Shown piece after piece: positions 32,126-44,630 of a stretch of DNA of 55,870 nt; position 1 is the first letter of the stretch; every line of letters begins with the position of its first letter. Where the stretch lies: contig VDMD01000144.1 of NCBI GenBank assembly GCA_007026445.1, forward strand, positions 1 to 55,870, read 5' to 3'. This DNA is from Schizophyllum amplum. Its lineage: Eukaryota > Basidiomycota > Agaricomycetes > Agaricales > Schizophyllaceae. The translations under genes and the position numbers were made by a program. Under the pieces are notes generated by a model. It saw nothing but the letters and a program-made list of their open reading frames with translations, was not told where the DNA came from and searched no databases.

Positions 32126-34935
32126 CCACCCCTCCTACCTACTTGGGCCTCCCCCCCTCGTACACGCCTTGAACTCGAACGTCATGTGCCTATCGCCGGC
32201 TCCGAGACAGGTCATGTCCGCGGCCATGTGACTTACGTTCGACTTGGAACGCATCCCCCCTTGAACTTTCATCACCGTATTCGATTATCTCCGCCCTGTC
32301 CGTCACTAGCCGGCTCTCTGCCTTGGCCTTACAGTCACCGTAACATTCAGCTGAATGTCGTAGCATGCTACATCTCCCTATATCGCAGTGCGTGCATGGT
32401 ACGGGAAACCCGGAACCCCCGAGCTCGAGGGACAGCGCCTCAACGCAACTGCAGTAGTAGGGCTACGGCTTCCGCCGATTCAGACTATTACCATCCATCT
32501 TTGCATAGTACCTGTTACTGGAAGTATCTTCAGAACTCCCTTCATCTACCTTCCCTCTCCACATCGGTTGAACTCATTACCGTTATATTATCCTCTTCTC
32601 TTTTGTTCCTCACCCGTGGCTCGCGATGCCTTCACATGCCGGGCGGTCTTTATCACCGCATTGACACTCCCTTGTCTTTATGTCTCCTTCACCATCATGT
32701 GATGCTGACTGCCTCGGGCCTCGCATGCCACTCGGCGTATGTCAGCCCTCGCTCAGGCTCGTTTTGGCCTCGCGGGGCCCGAAGGGCCTTTGCACCCGCG
32801 CGCAGCGTTCGCCACTGGCTCCGCTGGGAGCCTTCGCTCAGTTTGGGTAGCACGGGTTTGCTTCAGGCCCTTCCCGCATGGCCTGCGGCACTGCCCGGCG
32901 TCTGCCTGAGCGTTCAGTCGGCCGGTCCGCGCTTTCGGTGGGTGGCTGTAGGCGCGCATCACGTGACCCCACGTGCTGCCCCTGCTGCTGCCTGCCTCCG
33001 CGGCCGGCCGACTCCGACAAACCCCAGTACTCGTCGAGTACTGGTCCTCGCTCAGTGTTCCGTGACTCTCCACACTCTCAGGTATCTGACCGTTCATTAC
33101 ATTCACTACCTAGACGCTCCATAGGACGATCGGCCCGCTACTTCGCTTGATCAGAGAGGCGGCATCATGAATTTCCCGCTGAAAAGATAAGCGTTGATCT
33201 GCCCCGCCTTCGGGGGGTCTACCCCTCCTTCGGTTGATCTTCGCTCGTCTTCGCTGATCTACGCTGGGCCATCGAATATATGCCATAGACATTACCTCGG
33301 GGGGCTTGCCTACTGTTGAGCGGTGTTTTCTCACTTGCTGATAAGGTGCTACTCTATGACTGAACATTGTCCTAGCAAGGCCATATGTACTACATAGCTT
33401 GCATGCCTAGGCTGGTTATTTTGGTCCTGATTATTCACGAGAATCATACGACGAGTAGTGAGCAACAGCAATATATTGCAAGACATATGTACTAGCTATC
33501 CTGTTTATGCTACTCTACTGGGCCAGGTGATGCCTACAACTTATCCTGCGTGAATGACTGACACGTCAACTCGCCCCCGGTTGACCGTGAGATGACGACG
33601 GCCGAGGGTGACGGTATGCAGCGCGTGAGGGAGAGTGGAGGTGGAGACTTGCAGGACGTAGCAATACTGTGACTTGCTCAAGGGAAGGTCTCATCAGCAC
33701 AGTGTCAGAAGGAAGACTGCAGGCAACTCACGGGAGGGCGGTGCGGTAGTGCCGAGATATAACACCATCCGGGTCCCACTGTTGAGAGGAACATGAGTCA
33801 GTGCAGCGCAGACCATGCGCGTGGACAACGTACCTGGACCCGGACACCTAGCAAGCCGCAAGAACTTGTGCTGAGCGCCGCCGCCGTGAGCAGCTCGAGC
33901 GTGAGGATAAGGAACGCCGCGCGCGAGATCGCCGAGCGCAGGCGGCTCAATTGTCGTCCGCGAATGCGTCGTCCCCGACGCGCGACCCTTGGCAGCCGTA
34001 GTCTCGCAAAGGGCGGGGTCCCTAAAACAGCAACAAGAGCGAATGTATCAATCCCGGCGTCGGACAGGACTCACAACAAAGCTCCGAGGTACCGTAGAGC
34101 CTGAGGCCTGAGGATGAGGAGGAGGAGGCAGGGAGGAGGCAAGAGACAAGGAACGAAGACGCGCGTCCGCGCGAAGACATCCATCGCATCACGTGATGTG
34201 CCGCGTCACTCCGACAGTCCGAACTCCGCCGCCGCCCGAGCGGCGCTGTCTGCGCTGGTCGATGTCCTCATTGTCAACGTGCACGATTCATATCCAGCTA
34301 CTCTGTAGATTTTGCACCCTTACTAGGATATGCAATATAGGTAATAACAGGGCATACCATAGCTTCTTCATATATAATATAATTGAGCGGCGGAGCGCAG
34401 TGACTAGCGTGGCACACTGGCAATGGGTACGTGACCGACAGCGCTGCAGCGCGTCTGGAATGAGGCTGGGAAGATGGAGAGCAACATCCCCCTAAGCGAT
34501 GCGGCTGACGGTCAGAGGCCTGACTAGACACCCCTACCCGTGGCAGCAGGGCATACACAGCAGAGAGACGGTAGGCGACCGAAGGTGATCGCAGACAAGC
34601 TGCAGATGGACCGCTGGCCATCAAATGACCGCCGCTGATGCGCGCCGGTGAAACCGGCAGGTGGCGCCAGCGCAGATCATCCTTCCGGGATTTTCATGAT
34701 GGGGACCTTATGTCAGCACAGCCCACGTGAGGGACCCACTACTCTCCAGTCTTTGTCCCAAGGATGTTGGAGAGTGCTGACAGATGTTACAGTCGGTATC
34801 GCTATGACTCGGAGTACCGCATTGTGTCTACTGACTTCCATTTTTGCTGGGCCGCGAACATATGTCAATGGATAGATCGTTGATGACCGCAGATCAGCTA
34901 GGATGAGGACTGGCTTGCTCAACAACTATTGGTGC
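32126..34935. other. Repeat DNA and intergenic sequence right of the composite element
   Basis: The first about 1 kb resembles the repeat region at 15.3-18.4 kb (C run, TTGAACTCGAAC, GTCAGCCCTCG-type words). From 33.1 to 34.9 kb no domain is recognised. On the minus strand near 34,190-33,560 a few short exons could be spliced, but no family is recognisable and I do not call a gene. Confidence 0.4.
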
Positions 34936-36750
34936 TCAGGTAGTACTGCTAGACCCGCAGGCAGCCGCGCTACTACCTGAAGACCGCATCGTATCTAGAT
35001 GTATTACGGATCCATAAGGAGGAACAGCCTTGTCTGAGACCTCAAGGCATATTTCCCTGTGCACGGATCCGTCCCGCACTGTGACAACCTCTCGTGTAAA
35101 GCGCGGGATTGGAGGCGTAGAGTATCGCGCCCGACTGGCCACTGATGGCGCACGCATGGGCAGCTTCGCGCATGTCGTGTCGTGACTGGCCTGTCTGATG
35201 TTGAACATCATGCGATTTCCAAGGACGCATGACATGGCAACCGCGAAGCCGATGGGAAGCTCCAGCAGGGAAGCCTTGTGTTAAGTGAGACGAGAATGCA
35301 ACTCAAGGACGCACGACGTACCGGTGCAGCCATCCACATCAACATGTTCGTGAAGTATGCCGCGAAGACGCTGTGGTATATTGTCAGTATTGGATGGGAA
35401 GCTTCAAGCCACAGGGAAGACATAGGCTCACGCAAGGTAGTATAGCACCGAATCACGTATCAAGACGCGTATGAGCAGTCGACTAGAGGTGTAGACAGAC
35501 TTGTCCATCCGGAATGTCTGAAACCCGCGATAGAGAGCTAGCGCGCAGAGAAGGCTCTCGAACCCCAAAAATGGGATCCAAAAGGTGTAGAATCTGCTAG
35601 ATATATTGTGCGGTACGCACATTGACCGGAGGCCCGGCAAGGTGACGACCGTGGCTATACGTCTTTCAGTATGTATTGGAGCGAAGAACCCTGGGAACTG
35701 ACCGGTAACGTTCTGCATTACCACACCCATGATCGCTGCTGCAAATCCCGAGGCTATCACGAATCCGACCAGCATCACAACGAGGACCTTCTTGTTGAGG
35801 AGATAAAGAACGTATAGGCGCATCAGTAAAATGACTATACGATGTGAATCAGCAGTCCGCGTGTATGGCGCACCCGAGGTGAGGACATACTCTCCGAGAC
35901 CACGCAGACGGCGACGCCGGTAGCGCCTTGCCATCGAAAGAAACTGACGCCTTGCAGCAACGCCTGAGATGATCAACAAATATTTAGACAGAGGAACCCG
36001 GACGCACAGCTATCATCATGATGGTTGAAAGTATCCATCAGTCAATTGTATCATGTCTGGAAATGGCTCGCGCACAACTGGGAAAATGAGCCGGCCTGAC
36101 ATCTCGAGTGAGGATAGGAACTTACATCGTCCGTCAAAGACGTCGTAAATAGTCCTATAGTAATCTTTAGCTGAGTGCGTGGGACGTATAGGCGCGACTG
36201 ACCATAAATGTTGACTCTGCAGCAGCGCATGCGTTAGTGGAACTCCGGCAAGTATAGCAAAGAGACTGCATACATCACAGACGTAAGACCAAAATATCGG
36301 TTCTGCACAAAGCTCAGATATCGGATTCAGCGACCATATAATGTGAAAGATGTCTGACAAATAAGAATAGCAGCTTTCCCAGCGACCACGGGCTGTTCTG
36401 AAAGCCGTCGTCTCCCTTAGTTTCCTGAGAGCTGCCGGGAGTTTCGAACCTGCCTCACCCATATAAGCCGGAACTGCGGCTCGATTATCTGAGCATATCC
36501 ACTGCATTGCCCAAGGTAAACGCACCTCGTCATCTATTGTGATTACTGACGTTTTGTCAGCTTTCCTGATCAGACTTGATACGCCGAAACGCACGGTGGT
36601 CATAGACGATGATAGTACTGGACGCCACTGTTCTTCACTGTTAGAGAGCATGCCCGCTGCGATCTGCCTTCACTCACCATGTGCACAATGCGTCGCCTGT
36701 AGGTCCGCCAACCTGTGCACCAAGAGGTCGATGAGCGCAGCCGACGACAT
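34936..36750 (-). CDS. DUF6533-type basidiomycete membrane protein
   Basis: The 5' part is split into very small exons that join in frame: 36750-36678, 36627-36595, 36545-36526, 36473-36459, 36397-36359 and 36302-36267. They give MSSAALIDLLVHRLADLQ, then IIVYDHLITIDDEFRLIW, then SPWSLGKLLFLFNRYFGL, which is the DUF6533 domain (YDH..T.D.E...W, then a hydrophobic K.LFL.NRY). Later exons near 35980-35430 encode LMRLYVLYLLNKKVLVVMLV, CVPHNIS and FWIPFLGFESLLCALALYRG, and the last ones AAYFTNMLMWMAAP and ELPIGFAVAMSCVLGNRM, before a polar cytosolic tail ending at 34,936. This is the multi-helix layout of a large mushroom-specific family of unknown function, possibly receptor-like. The exon chain between 36,266 and 35,980 is not resolved. 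Confidence 0.8.
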
Positions 36751-37431
36751 CGCGGCTGAGATCGTATCGTGCCGCGTCGATGAGAGGCGAACGGTTAGGA
36801 CGGGGCGGTCGCATCTTCCTTCCCCTCTACCCTTTAGTATCCATTGACGCGCGAGGGTCATGCACCAGCGGCCAGCGGGCTTCGTGCGCCAGCAGTCAGC
36901 GGCAGGGCGGAGACACCGCTAGCTAGACATAGGCCCGTCTTCTGCGCCACAACTTCGCCCTAGAGAATCGCCGACACCCAGTGTTGAACTTTAGCCGAGG
37001 CGCTATCAGAGTTGCAAGGCCTGTTGTCAATCGCCGATGTATGGAGGCGCAGGTTGGTGCTCGGCGAGTTCTGAGATAGCTGATTTGTCATCGGACATAC
37101 ACGGCCAGCAAAGCGAAGTCTGTATCGCGAAAGAACATCTTTAGGAGTTACAGTAGACAGAATCAGAAGACGCGGTGGAGGGACTATCACACGAGACTCA
37201 CCATTTCCTTCCGCCGAGCACGAAGCACCGACTGATCAACACCGTAGATGCCATCTCCAGAGGACCTTGCCCACTGAGCACGACATGGAATTCACGGCCG
37301 CCTCACTGATCACCACATCCTACCAGTGCTAGACGTACGCGCTAGACATTCCAATAATTTACGATTCAACTATAACGTCCAAATCCACGTCTCGTACATT
37401 GTCAAGTCAATCTCTGCATAATTGTCCCAAC
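36751..37431. other. Intergenic region, DUF6533 gene to AKR1
   Basis: Both neighbours are on the minus strand. No gene is supported; it should hold the DUF6533 promoter and the AKR1 3' end. Confidence 0.5.
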
Positions 37432-40252
37432 TCAGGCCTGGCTGATAGGTTCGTACGCACCGCGGCTGCTCCCCGCCCGGCTGAGTCCAAGGCCCATGAA
37501 GAGCCCCTTGCCTTTCTTGCGCGACGTTCCCATACCCTCCTCCTCCTCCTCCCTCTCCCGCCGCTCCTTGGCCTTCCAGAATCCGTCGTATGGCACATCA
37601 TAGAGCTGTTGAATCCACGTTAACTCACGACGCACGCAAGGCCCACACGCCCAACAACGGTCGACCCACCTTATCGTACTCCACCCCAAGCTCCCGCCCT
37701 GCCGTCCAGAAATCTCTGCAGTTGCCAGCGAGGCCGAGGTCGAACGGATTCGCCGCCTTGCTTGCCATCGCCAGCCCGTCCGCCGCCTTGCCCCTCGTGA
37801 AGCGGTCGAAGCCGAGGAGGTGCATCAGGAAGCCCGTGCCGCAGCCCGCGCAGCCGTGTCGGTGGCCGTGCGTGTGCCCATGGCCGTGCGTAATGTTCGT
37901 GGTCGCCGAGTCGGACATCAAAGACGCGTCCTCGCTGGCGCCGCCTGATCGGTGCCGGTGACCCATCTGGCCGGCGAGGCTCTGCCCTCCGCGCCCGCCC
38001 ATGAAGCCGTACCGACCGAGGTTGCTGACCTGCAGCCATACGATTAGCGATTCTGCCCACTACCGGTGGTTGGGTGACACGCACCTCGAACGTTGTCATC
38101 TGGCGCGCCACTTGCCACAGTTGTGACGCCAGCAAAACGATCGTCCATGCCAGCTGCAGGGTCGCCCAGAGCGAAACAGAGAGCAGGAACGGGTCCTTCG
38201 CCATGTACTGGCAAACATCGGGTGGGAGCGGGCATGAAGCCGAGTAGGATTGAGGGTCAGCCTCAACGGCGAGAGCGGAGTAGACTACGACGGTCCGTCA
38301 GCTTGCGACGAAGATCAACAACATCATACTCACAGGAGTAGGTGAGATAGTCGAAGAAGCTGATGCCAAAGACGAGGAAGAGCACGAAGAGGAGGAATTG
38401 GCGGTGATTATTGAGACCGACTGAAAGATTGGTCGTCAGTTCGTTCAATGGCAAACATCAAGGCAAAGTAGCACACCGCAATTCCACACCCAGGGACAGT
38501 GACTGGTGATTCGATTAGAAGTTGCAGTGATGACAATTCGCCGTACTCACTGATCACTCCGCGCGATGCACTTGTCGCAATAGCGGCAGTGCTTGGAGCG
38601 CAAAGGTTTGCGAGCCTGTAGAGGGATGAGATACTACCCGTAAAGGAAAGAGTGACGGTGACAATGGCGGCTACTTCTAAGGATTGAAAGTGAGAAATTG
38701 GTCACCCACCATACACTGTATGCAGAAGGTCTGTCCGTTGAGCCGTCCCTCCGATGCCAAATCCTCGATCACTGTCTTAAGCTCTGCGTCACTGGCAGGT
38801 CGCGGGCATGTACCCGGGTCGAGCGTGATAGAGCGGAAGAAGTTATACGAGCATAACATAAATGAGAGAGCAAAGCCGAGATGCGCGAGGGGATGATGCG
38901 GCGTGTCTGAAGAAGAGAGTATGTCAGCAATGTAAAGTAATGAGAGGGACAGAAGCGCTGGAATGTGAAAGACGCAGAACTGACGGCCCGTGATGAATAC
39001 CATGTAGACAAAGCACAATTTACCTGGCAATAACCGTGTGATCCATGCATAGAATACCCATATGAGGGAAGCGAGGATGATGCCGGAGAAATATGGCGTG
39101 TTCTGTACGCCTTCGGTGTAGTTTACATCGTTAAGTAGTACACGTGTGACAATCTGCAGTCGTCAGTCAGCGACGCCCAGTGTGTAGACAACCACTCACA
39201 TGGTGCATGCCGAAAAACTCGGCGAAAGCGAGGATAATTCCGGTATACCACGGGAGCAGCGTGAGGGTCATGAAGATTAGATAGAAGAAGATCGTGGGGA
39301 GGATGAAGATGGCGATCTTGGTGTTGCGCTGCGACGCGGTCAGCGGACGACAAGGGGAGAAGGAGGGGGCGCGCACCTCGGTCAGCGGCTTCGACTTCTT
39401 GATGCCAAACTCGTTCATGCCGCCCTCCTCGAGCGCGCGCTTCCAAGCACCGAGGCTCTTGAGCTCAACGGCCATGTCGCGCGGCGTGCGGCCTTCCCCG
39501 TCCTTGGTGGTGAGGTCGGCGCCCTTCTCGACGAGGCGGCGGATGCTGACGCGGTTGCCGCGGACGACCGCCCAGTGGAGCGGCGTGAGGCCCGAGTCGT
39601 CCTGGGTGTGCGGGCTCGCGCCGTGGCGGAGGAGCAGATCAACGCTGAGCGCATCGCCCTGGTACGCGGCCCACATGAGGCTGGTGTGCCCCTGGGCGTC
39701 GCGCGAGTCAACGTTGACGGGCTGGTGGAGCATGTAGAGTAGCGCCATGACGGAGGACGAGTGGGTGACGAGGTGCAGGGAGTTGTACCCCTGCGAGTCG
39801 GCGATGGTGGGGTCCGCGTTGTGCGCGACGAGGAGCTGGATGACATAGAGGTAGCCGTTGCGCGCCGCCCACTGCATCGGGGTCGCGATGAGATCGCCGC
39901 CGAGCGCATCGACCTCGGCCCCCTGCTCCAGGAGATAGCGACATGCTGCGACCTGCGCGTTGATGGCCGCCCAGTGGAGGGGGGTGATGTTCTGCTCGTC
40001 GCGGTCTGTCGCCTTGGCCTTCCCAGACGCAATCAATCGCTTGATAAGTTCAACATCGCCCCGCTGCGCCGCAATGAAAATGTTCTGCAACTTGTCAGCA
40101 ACATTCCCGTGCCGCTACCGCTGCGCAACACTCACCTCGTCTGGCTCCGTCTGTTCGAGCGCCTGCGCGAATGTGAGGTTCGTCGCCTGCGCAGAGTCTG
40201 GGTTCACTGTAGACGTCGACGGCGCCGACTTTGGATTTACAAGGTCGTCCAT
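37432..40252 (-). CDS. AKR1: Palmitoyltransferase AKR1 (ankyrin repeats plus DHHC domain)
   Basis: Exons on the minus strand are 40252-40136, 40084-39377, 39328-39200, 39153-39024, 38957-38710, 38615-38551, 38502-38477, 38420-38334, 38284-38085, 38029-37670 and 37605-37432, about 747 aa, close to yeast Akr1. Akr1 S-palmitoylates cytosolic proteins at Golgi and endosome membranes. Residues about 40-240 carry six ankyrin repeats (TPLHWAA, SLMWAAYQG, TPLHWAVVRG). Then come two pairs of membrane helices around the Cys-rich domain KPLRSKHCRYCDKCIARSDH and the split DHHC (SDHHCPWVWNCVG) encoded across three small exons; the catalytic Cys is present. A His-rich stretch (HGHGHTHGHRHGC) precedes the NPFDLG C-terminal motif, where yeast-like proteins have NPFDHG. 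The 66-nt intron 39023-38958 is a multiple of three and could be retained. Confidence 0.93.
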
Positions 40253-40648
40253 GGTGGCGGCGACGAAGCGGTGGTGGCCGCACTCGCCGACTTGGAGGCT
40301 ATGAAGCGCCGCCACGTGCGGTTTGAATTGAAATGCTCCCAACTATAGTACTTACGTGCCTTGAATAGTTCGGGTTGCGGGCGACAACGAGAGTATTTCA
40401 GAGCGCGCCTGAGAAGTGGTCGTACGCGAGGGCAGATAGTACAGGCAAGATGCCAAGAAGTACAACCAACTCGAAAGAACGAGCCAGGAACGAGCGGGCA
40501 ATGTGTGATGCGTGACCGGCATTTTCCCAACAATACTTATGTGTAACGCAGAACTCGATATACTGGCAAGTCAATCGTTTTCTGCAAACACATGTCTCTA
40601 CAGTAACTTTAAGCAGCTTTCTATACTCACTTCATTGCGAGGTACCCT
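40253..40648. other. Intergenic region, AKR1 promoter and polymerase 3' end
   Basis: 396 bases between two minus-strand genes. ORFs here have no recognisable domain. It should contain the AKR1 promoter. Confidence 0.5.
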
Positions 40649-43600
40649 CTAATGATTCCGCACACGCTCGCAGGGCTCCTGCCACGGCACACCCAAGATC
40701 TTAAAGATCTCTTCCTCCGTCTCAGACGCGATGATATTACCTTTATCGTCGTTAAAATATTCAAGTAAGTCATAGGCAGCCATAGACAGTCTGAGCTCAC
40801 GCACCTCGATTTGTCTTAATCCTCCTGTCATGAACATCGCGCACGACACCAGCATACAAGCCCTTCTGGTTGAGCGGAATAACCCATCGACCCCGCCTTG
40901 TACCGCATCGCACGGTTGAACTGAGGAAAATTTCAGACTGTCTTCGTCAAGATTATCGCAGAAAAACTCACAATATCATCGCCCTACAATGCCAATATCG
41001 TTGGTTAACTTCCTTCGACGAACACGAATCACTCACCGTATAATAAATCAATGCCGCACCCCTCGACTTCCAGGGGACCGCAAGGAAGTCGATCCTCCTC
41101 TGCTTTGCTCCAGGCGTCTTTGGCAAATGGCACAGTCCATGATAAACGCACTCCGGGTCGTCCAGATCGTCAGGCACGGCCAGGTCTTCAGTGAGTATGT
41201 CCGCTCGATGCAGCTTCAGTAGCAATTCGCGGAGCGCGCCAGCGTGTGTCTCGCCGTCGTCGGTTGGGCGCGTAATCATGATGTCGATGTCACCGCAGTC
41301 CTTCTTACCGCTGAAGAAACGGATGACTTATTAGCGGCTTGGTTTGACGAGTAAGTGCATGCCGGCTCACCGCCTGAAGCTTCCCATTGCCCGGAGCTCC
41401 AGCTTCGGGGTCGATCCTCCTCGCTATTGGCAGACCGTCAGTCTGGGATTACATGCACATCGATATCCACAAACCGTATGGTACAATTACGTCGAACAGC
41501 GCCTGCACCTCCTCCCGCGGCATACGCAGCTGCAGATCTGTGGATGACTCGTCAGGCCCCTTCGTCGTGAGACTGGTAGTGAGACTCGGCCACTCACCGT
41601 CATAATACTTTAGCCCGATCTTTTGACATGTCGTCAACTTCACGCCGTGCTTCCCCTCCTTGATGTCCTCGAGTGTGCGGCATCCCCCAGGCATACCAGT
41701 TTACGGCGGTCGCTTGGCCTGCACTGCCGTGAGTATTCGGATCGACGTATAAAGTACGGCAATATGCATGATTCGGCACTGTATGCCACCAGAGACCAGC
41801 AGTCACGTAACCACACCCAAAAAAACTCACCGACACCGTAGATTCCCTGGAACAGCCTCAAGACATCGACGTCCTCGGTGTGCTCGTGATGCAGGCGGCG
41901 AAGATTACCAGTGTGGATGATCTCCATGATCTGTTGGGGGCGAGCGTTGAAGGTCAATGCCTCGCTCACGACGAAGGAGTAAGGGCTTACTTTATCTGCT
42001 GTCTTCTCCCCCACACCGGGGATCTTCTTCGCCTCCTTTACAGACCGGATACGATTTGGGTAGTCGCGGATTGCTTTCAAAGCTGAAGTTTGAAGGCGAG
42101 CATAAACACGACAGTGAGCAATGCATTCCACGAACGAACAATTACTGGCCCACTCACACTTCTGATAACTGAACGCCCTCCAGTGATGGTCGTCGCCGGG
42201 CTTCACCTTGTGCAGTCCCATGAGCTCGGTCAAAGTATCGACGACGTCCTGATTGGGGCATGGTCCTCGGGCTCCAGGGGCAGGCTTGATGTCGCATGTG
42301 AAGCCCTGAAGAAGTGTGGATTAAGAGTTGCGGAGCAGGACGGACCGATGAGTGCAAGTCCGAAGAAAGAGTGCAAGTCCGAAGAAAGAGTGCAAGTCCG
42401 CATGAAGCAGACCTGCAATACCACGAGCATGCGCGCACTCACCCGTTTGCCTTTCTTTTTCTTCCCCTTCTTTACCGGGCTATCCTCCACCCCATCTTCG
42501 TCCTCGGTCTCTTCCGCTCTGTCCCACCAGGCGCCCTGACGGTACATGAGCGATGTGATACACACAGTAAATCTGAAATTTGCGCACCTCCTTCTCCTCT
42601 TTACCTTCTTTCCCGACGTCTCGCTTCAAGTCCCACCACTACAAACATGGTAAGCCTCGAGATATCAAGATTGGAGATGCTACGCACGTTCGCTATATCG
42701 TTCAACAGTTGCGCATTGGGCACAGCAGGAGTGTTCTCTTTCACGCGATCCTCCTTCGCCTGCTCGTAGAACTCCGCAAGAGGGTCAGATGGGTCAGATT
42801 TACTGCAGACCGAATCCTCAGGCGCCGCTGAAGATCTGCCAGGAGTGAGCATTCCATTCGCGTCTGAGGCGTTTGCAGGAGTCGGCGCGCCAGCGGACGA
42901 AGACCGAGACGTGGCAGCATCATGAGGCGACGAAGCAGTCGACACCTTGGGATCGGGCGTATTTGCCGTCTGAGGATTCCTCTGCTGGTCATGGACGCCC
43001 AACTTGAGAATATCCTCTCTGTCCGGACACGCGTAATACTCAGGCCATAGTTCCTGAGGTGGAATGAAATAGCCGGGTGGGCGACTCTCGGGAAGGATCT
43101 CATTAGCGGGGTTGTAATTCTTCCCTTGAGCTGCCTTCTTCGCATATATCTGGGACTCCGCAGCGATCAAGTTTGTTCAGCACAGCGACTACAAAGTTCC
43201 AGTTGAAGATCATGATGTGCTTCGGGATCATGTCGACGGAGTCGATCCGCATACGAACCAGGAGCGATGGGTCGAGGGAAGGCTCGGCGGTGATGATGTG
43301 CGTGCATGCCTCTGGTCTGTAGCGTGGAAGAACCGGTGGCGCCGTGCATCATGAGCTGCAGTGATTGTGAGACGCGATGGAATGAAGCGAGGCACGGAGG
43401 GCGGACGTACACAATTGACTTTGCAGCCGACATCTTCCATATCGTCGTCCGCAATAAGCAAGTATATGATCATGCCGGCGAAGGTGTTCTTGGTGCCGGC
43501 GCCGCACTGGCTCTGCTCTTTTCTTGCCTGTCTAACGCATTGAACATACGTGGTGGGCTCAATCTTGGGCGCCGGCTTTGGCTGCGAGCTCGCGGCCTTC

Positions 43601-44630
43601 CTGGACGACTCCTCGCGCTGCTTCGAGATCATTGTGGCACCGCCTGATTTGGCAACATTATTGGTCTTCTGCTTGTTCGCGTTGTCTGTCGGTCGCTTCA
43701 TTGTTCTCGATCCCAAATTTCCCGAGGTCCTGTGGCTTGCGATCCGTTCTTCGAGGGCCATCAAGAGTCTACCGCTCTTAGTTGCAGACGGCACGCTTGG
43801 TCCGGCATTCGAGCTACCAATAAATCCGCTAGGATCCTCGATCGGTGAGGTTGGCGCATCCGCAGATGGTTTCGGGTCGCTCGGAGAACTGGGCATCTGC
43901 AATTTAGTGGGCTTCTGTGGCGCAGCTTTCTTCGCTCGACTTGAGGAGAGGGGTTTTGCATTAGAAGTCCTCGCTCTCTTCGGCGGGCGCTCCTCAATGA
44001 CAGAGCTAAGATACGCTGTTAGGGACCGGTTACGAAATGGACATGAGCATGGCTTACAACGACGTGATGTCCTCTGTTGTGTCGTGGCGCGAAGTAGAAG
44101 CAGTGACGGGGTTGAGAGCCATGTTCTTCCTTTTATTGATTCGAGGAGAGCGTCGGGGAAGTGATAATTCAGCTGTAGGCTCGTAACCTTGTTTGCGGCG
44201 TGACTTTGTGGGCGTTCGTGGCGTTTTGGTGACACTGGAGCTCTCGATGCTGTCATGTTGACCAGAAAGCAAGGGATCCATATCAGAAGCATACACAGAG
44301 GGTATGAGTGGCATATATGACTTGTGTAGGGATGGAGACGAATTTGAGGCTTGAGATTCTGTACAACGCGCCGCCGCGGGCAAACTTGGCGAGCGAGCCT
44401 TCTCCACAAATGGTTCTGCCACGCTTTCAGATGCCATAGTCATGGTAGCAGCGTGTGTTTGAGCCACCGACGAGGTCGTGCTGTGAAGCGCATGAGGATC
44501 GGACGACGGCGTTGGGGAGAGAACCTACGCACCTGGCGTACGCGTTTAGCGATTCCAATATCTCGTCTTCCATGTCATCCTGCATATTCATACGTTCATC
44601 TTGTTCCTTGTAGTAGATATCGACGTCCAT
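40649..44630 (-). CDS. Family X DNA polymerase (Pol lambda/Pol IV type) with BRCT domain
   Basis: Family X polymerases fill gaps in base-excision and end-joining repair. From the start at 44,630 exons 44630-44533, 44480-44058 and 44005-43411 encode a disordered Ser/Lys-rich N-terminus and the start of a BRCT domain (FAGMIIYLLI), continued from 43,355 (RYRPEACTHIITAEPSLDP). The polymerase core follows: GFTCDIK and NQDVVDTLTELMGLHKVKPG (8-kDa domain), KKIPGVGEKTADK and GIYGVG (helix-hairpin-helix), the palm GKKDCGDIDIMITRP with two catalytic Asp, RRIDFLAVPW with the third, FNRAMRYKAGSMGYS and the C-terminal ASETEEEIFKILGVPWQEP. Three single-base shifts break the frame near 43,335, 41,690 and 40,875, each between conserved blocks. 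It is either sequence error or a young pseudogene. One intron near 42,320-42,450 is enlarged by a 19-bp tandem repeat. Confidence 0.87.
42350..42402. repeat. 19-bp tandem repeat within a polymerase X intron
   Basis: The unit GTGCAAGTCCGAAGAAAGA occurs about 2.5 times. It lies inside the intron before the GFTCDIK exon, which is roughly 130 nt against the usual 50. Confidence 0.8.

Noticed and set aside
33560..34190. Possible small spliced gene on the minus strand (hydrophobic LILTLELLTAAALS segment followed by WDPDGVISRHYRTALP)
   Set aside because: Splice joins are possible but no family, start or stop is convincing, and the surrounding DNA is repeat-like.
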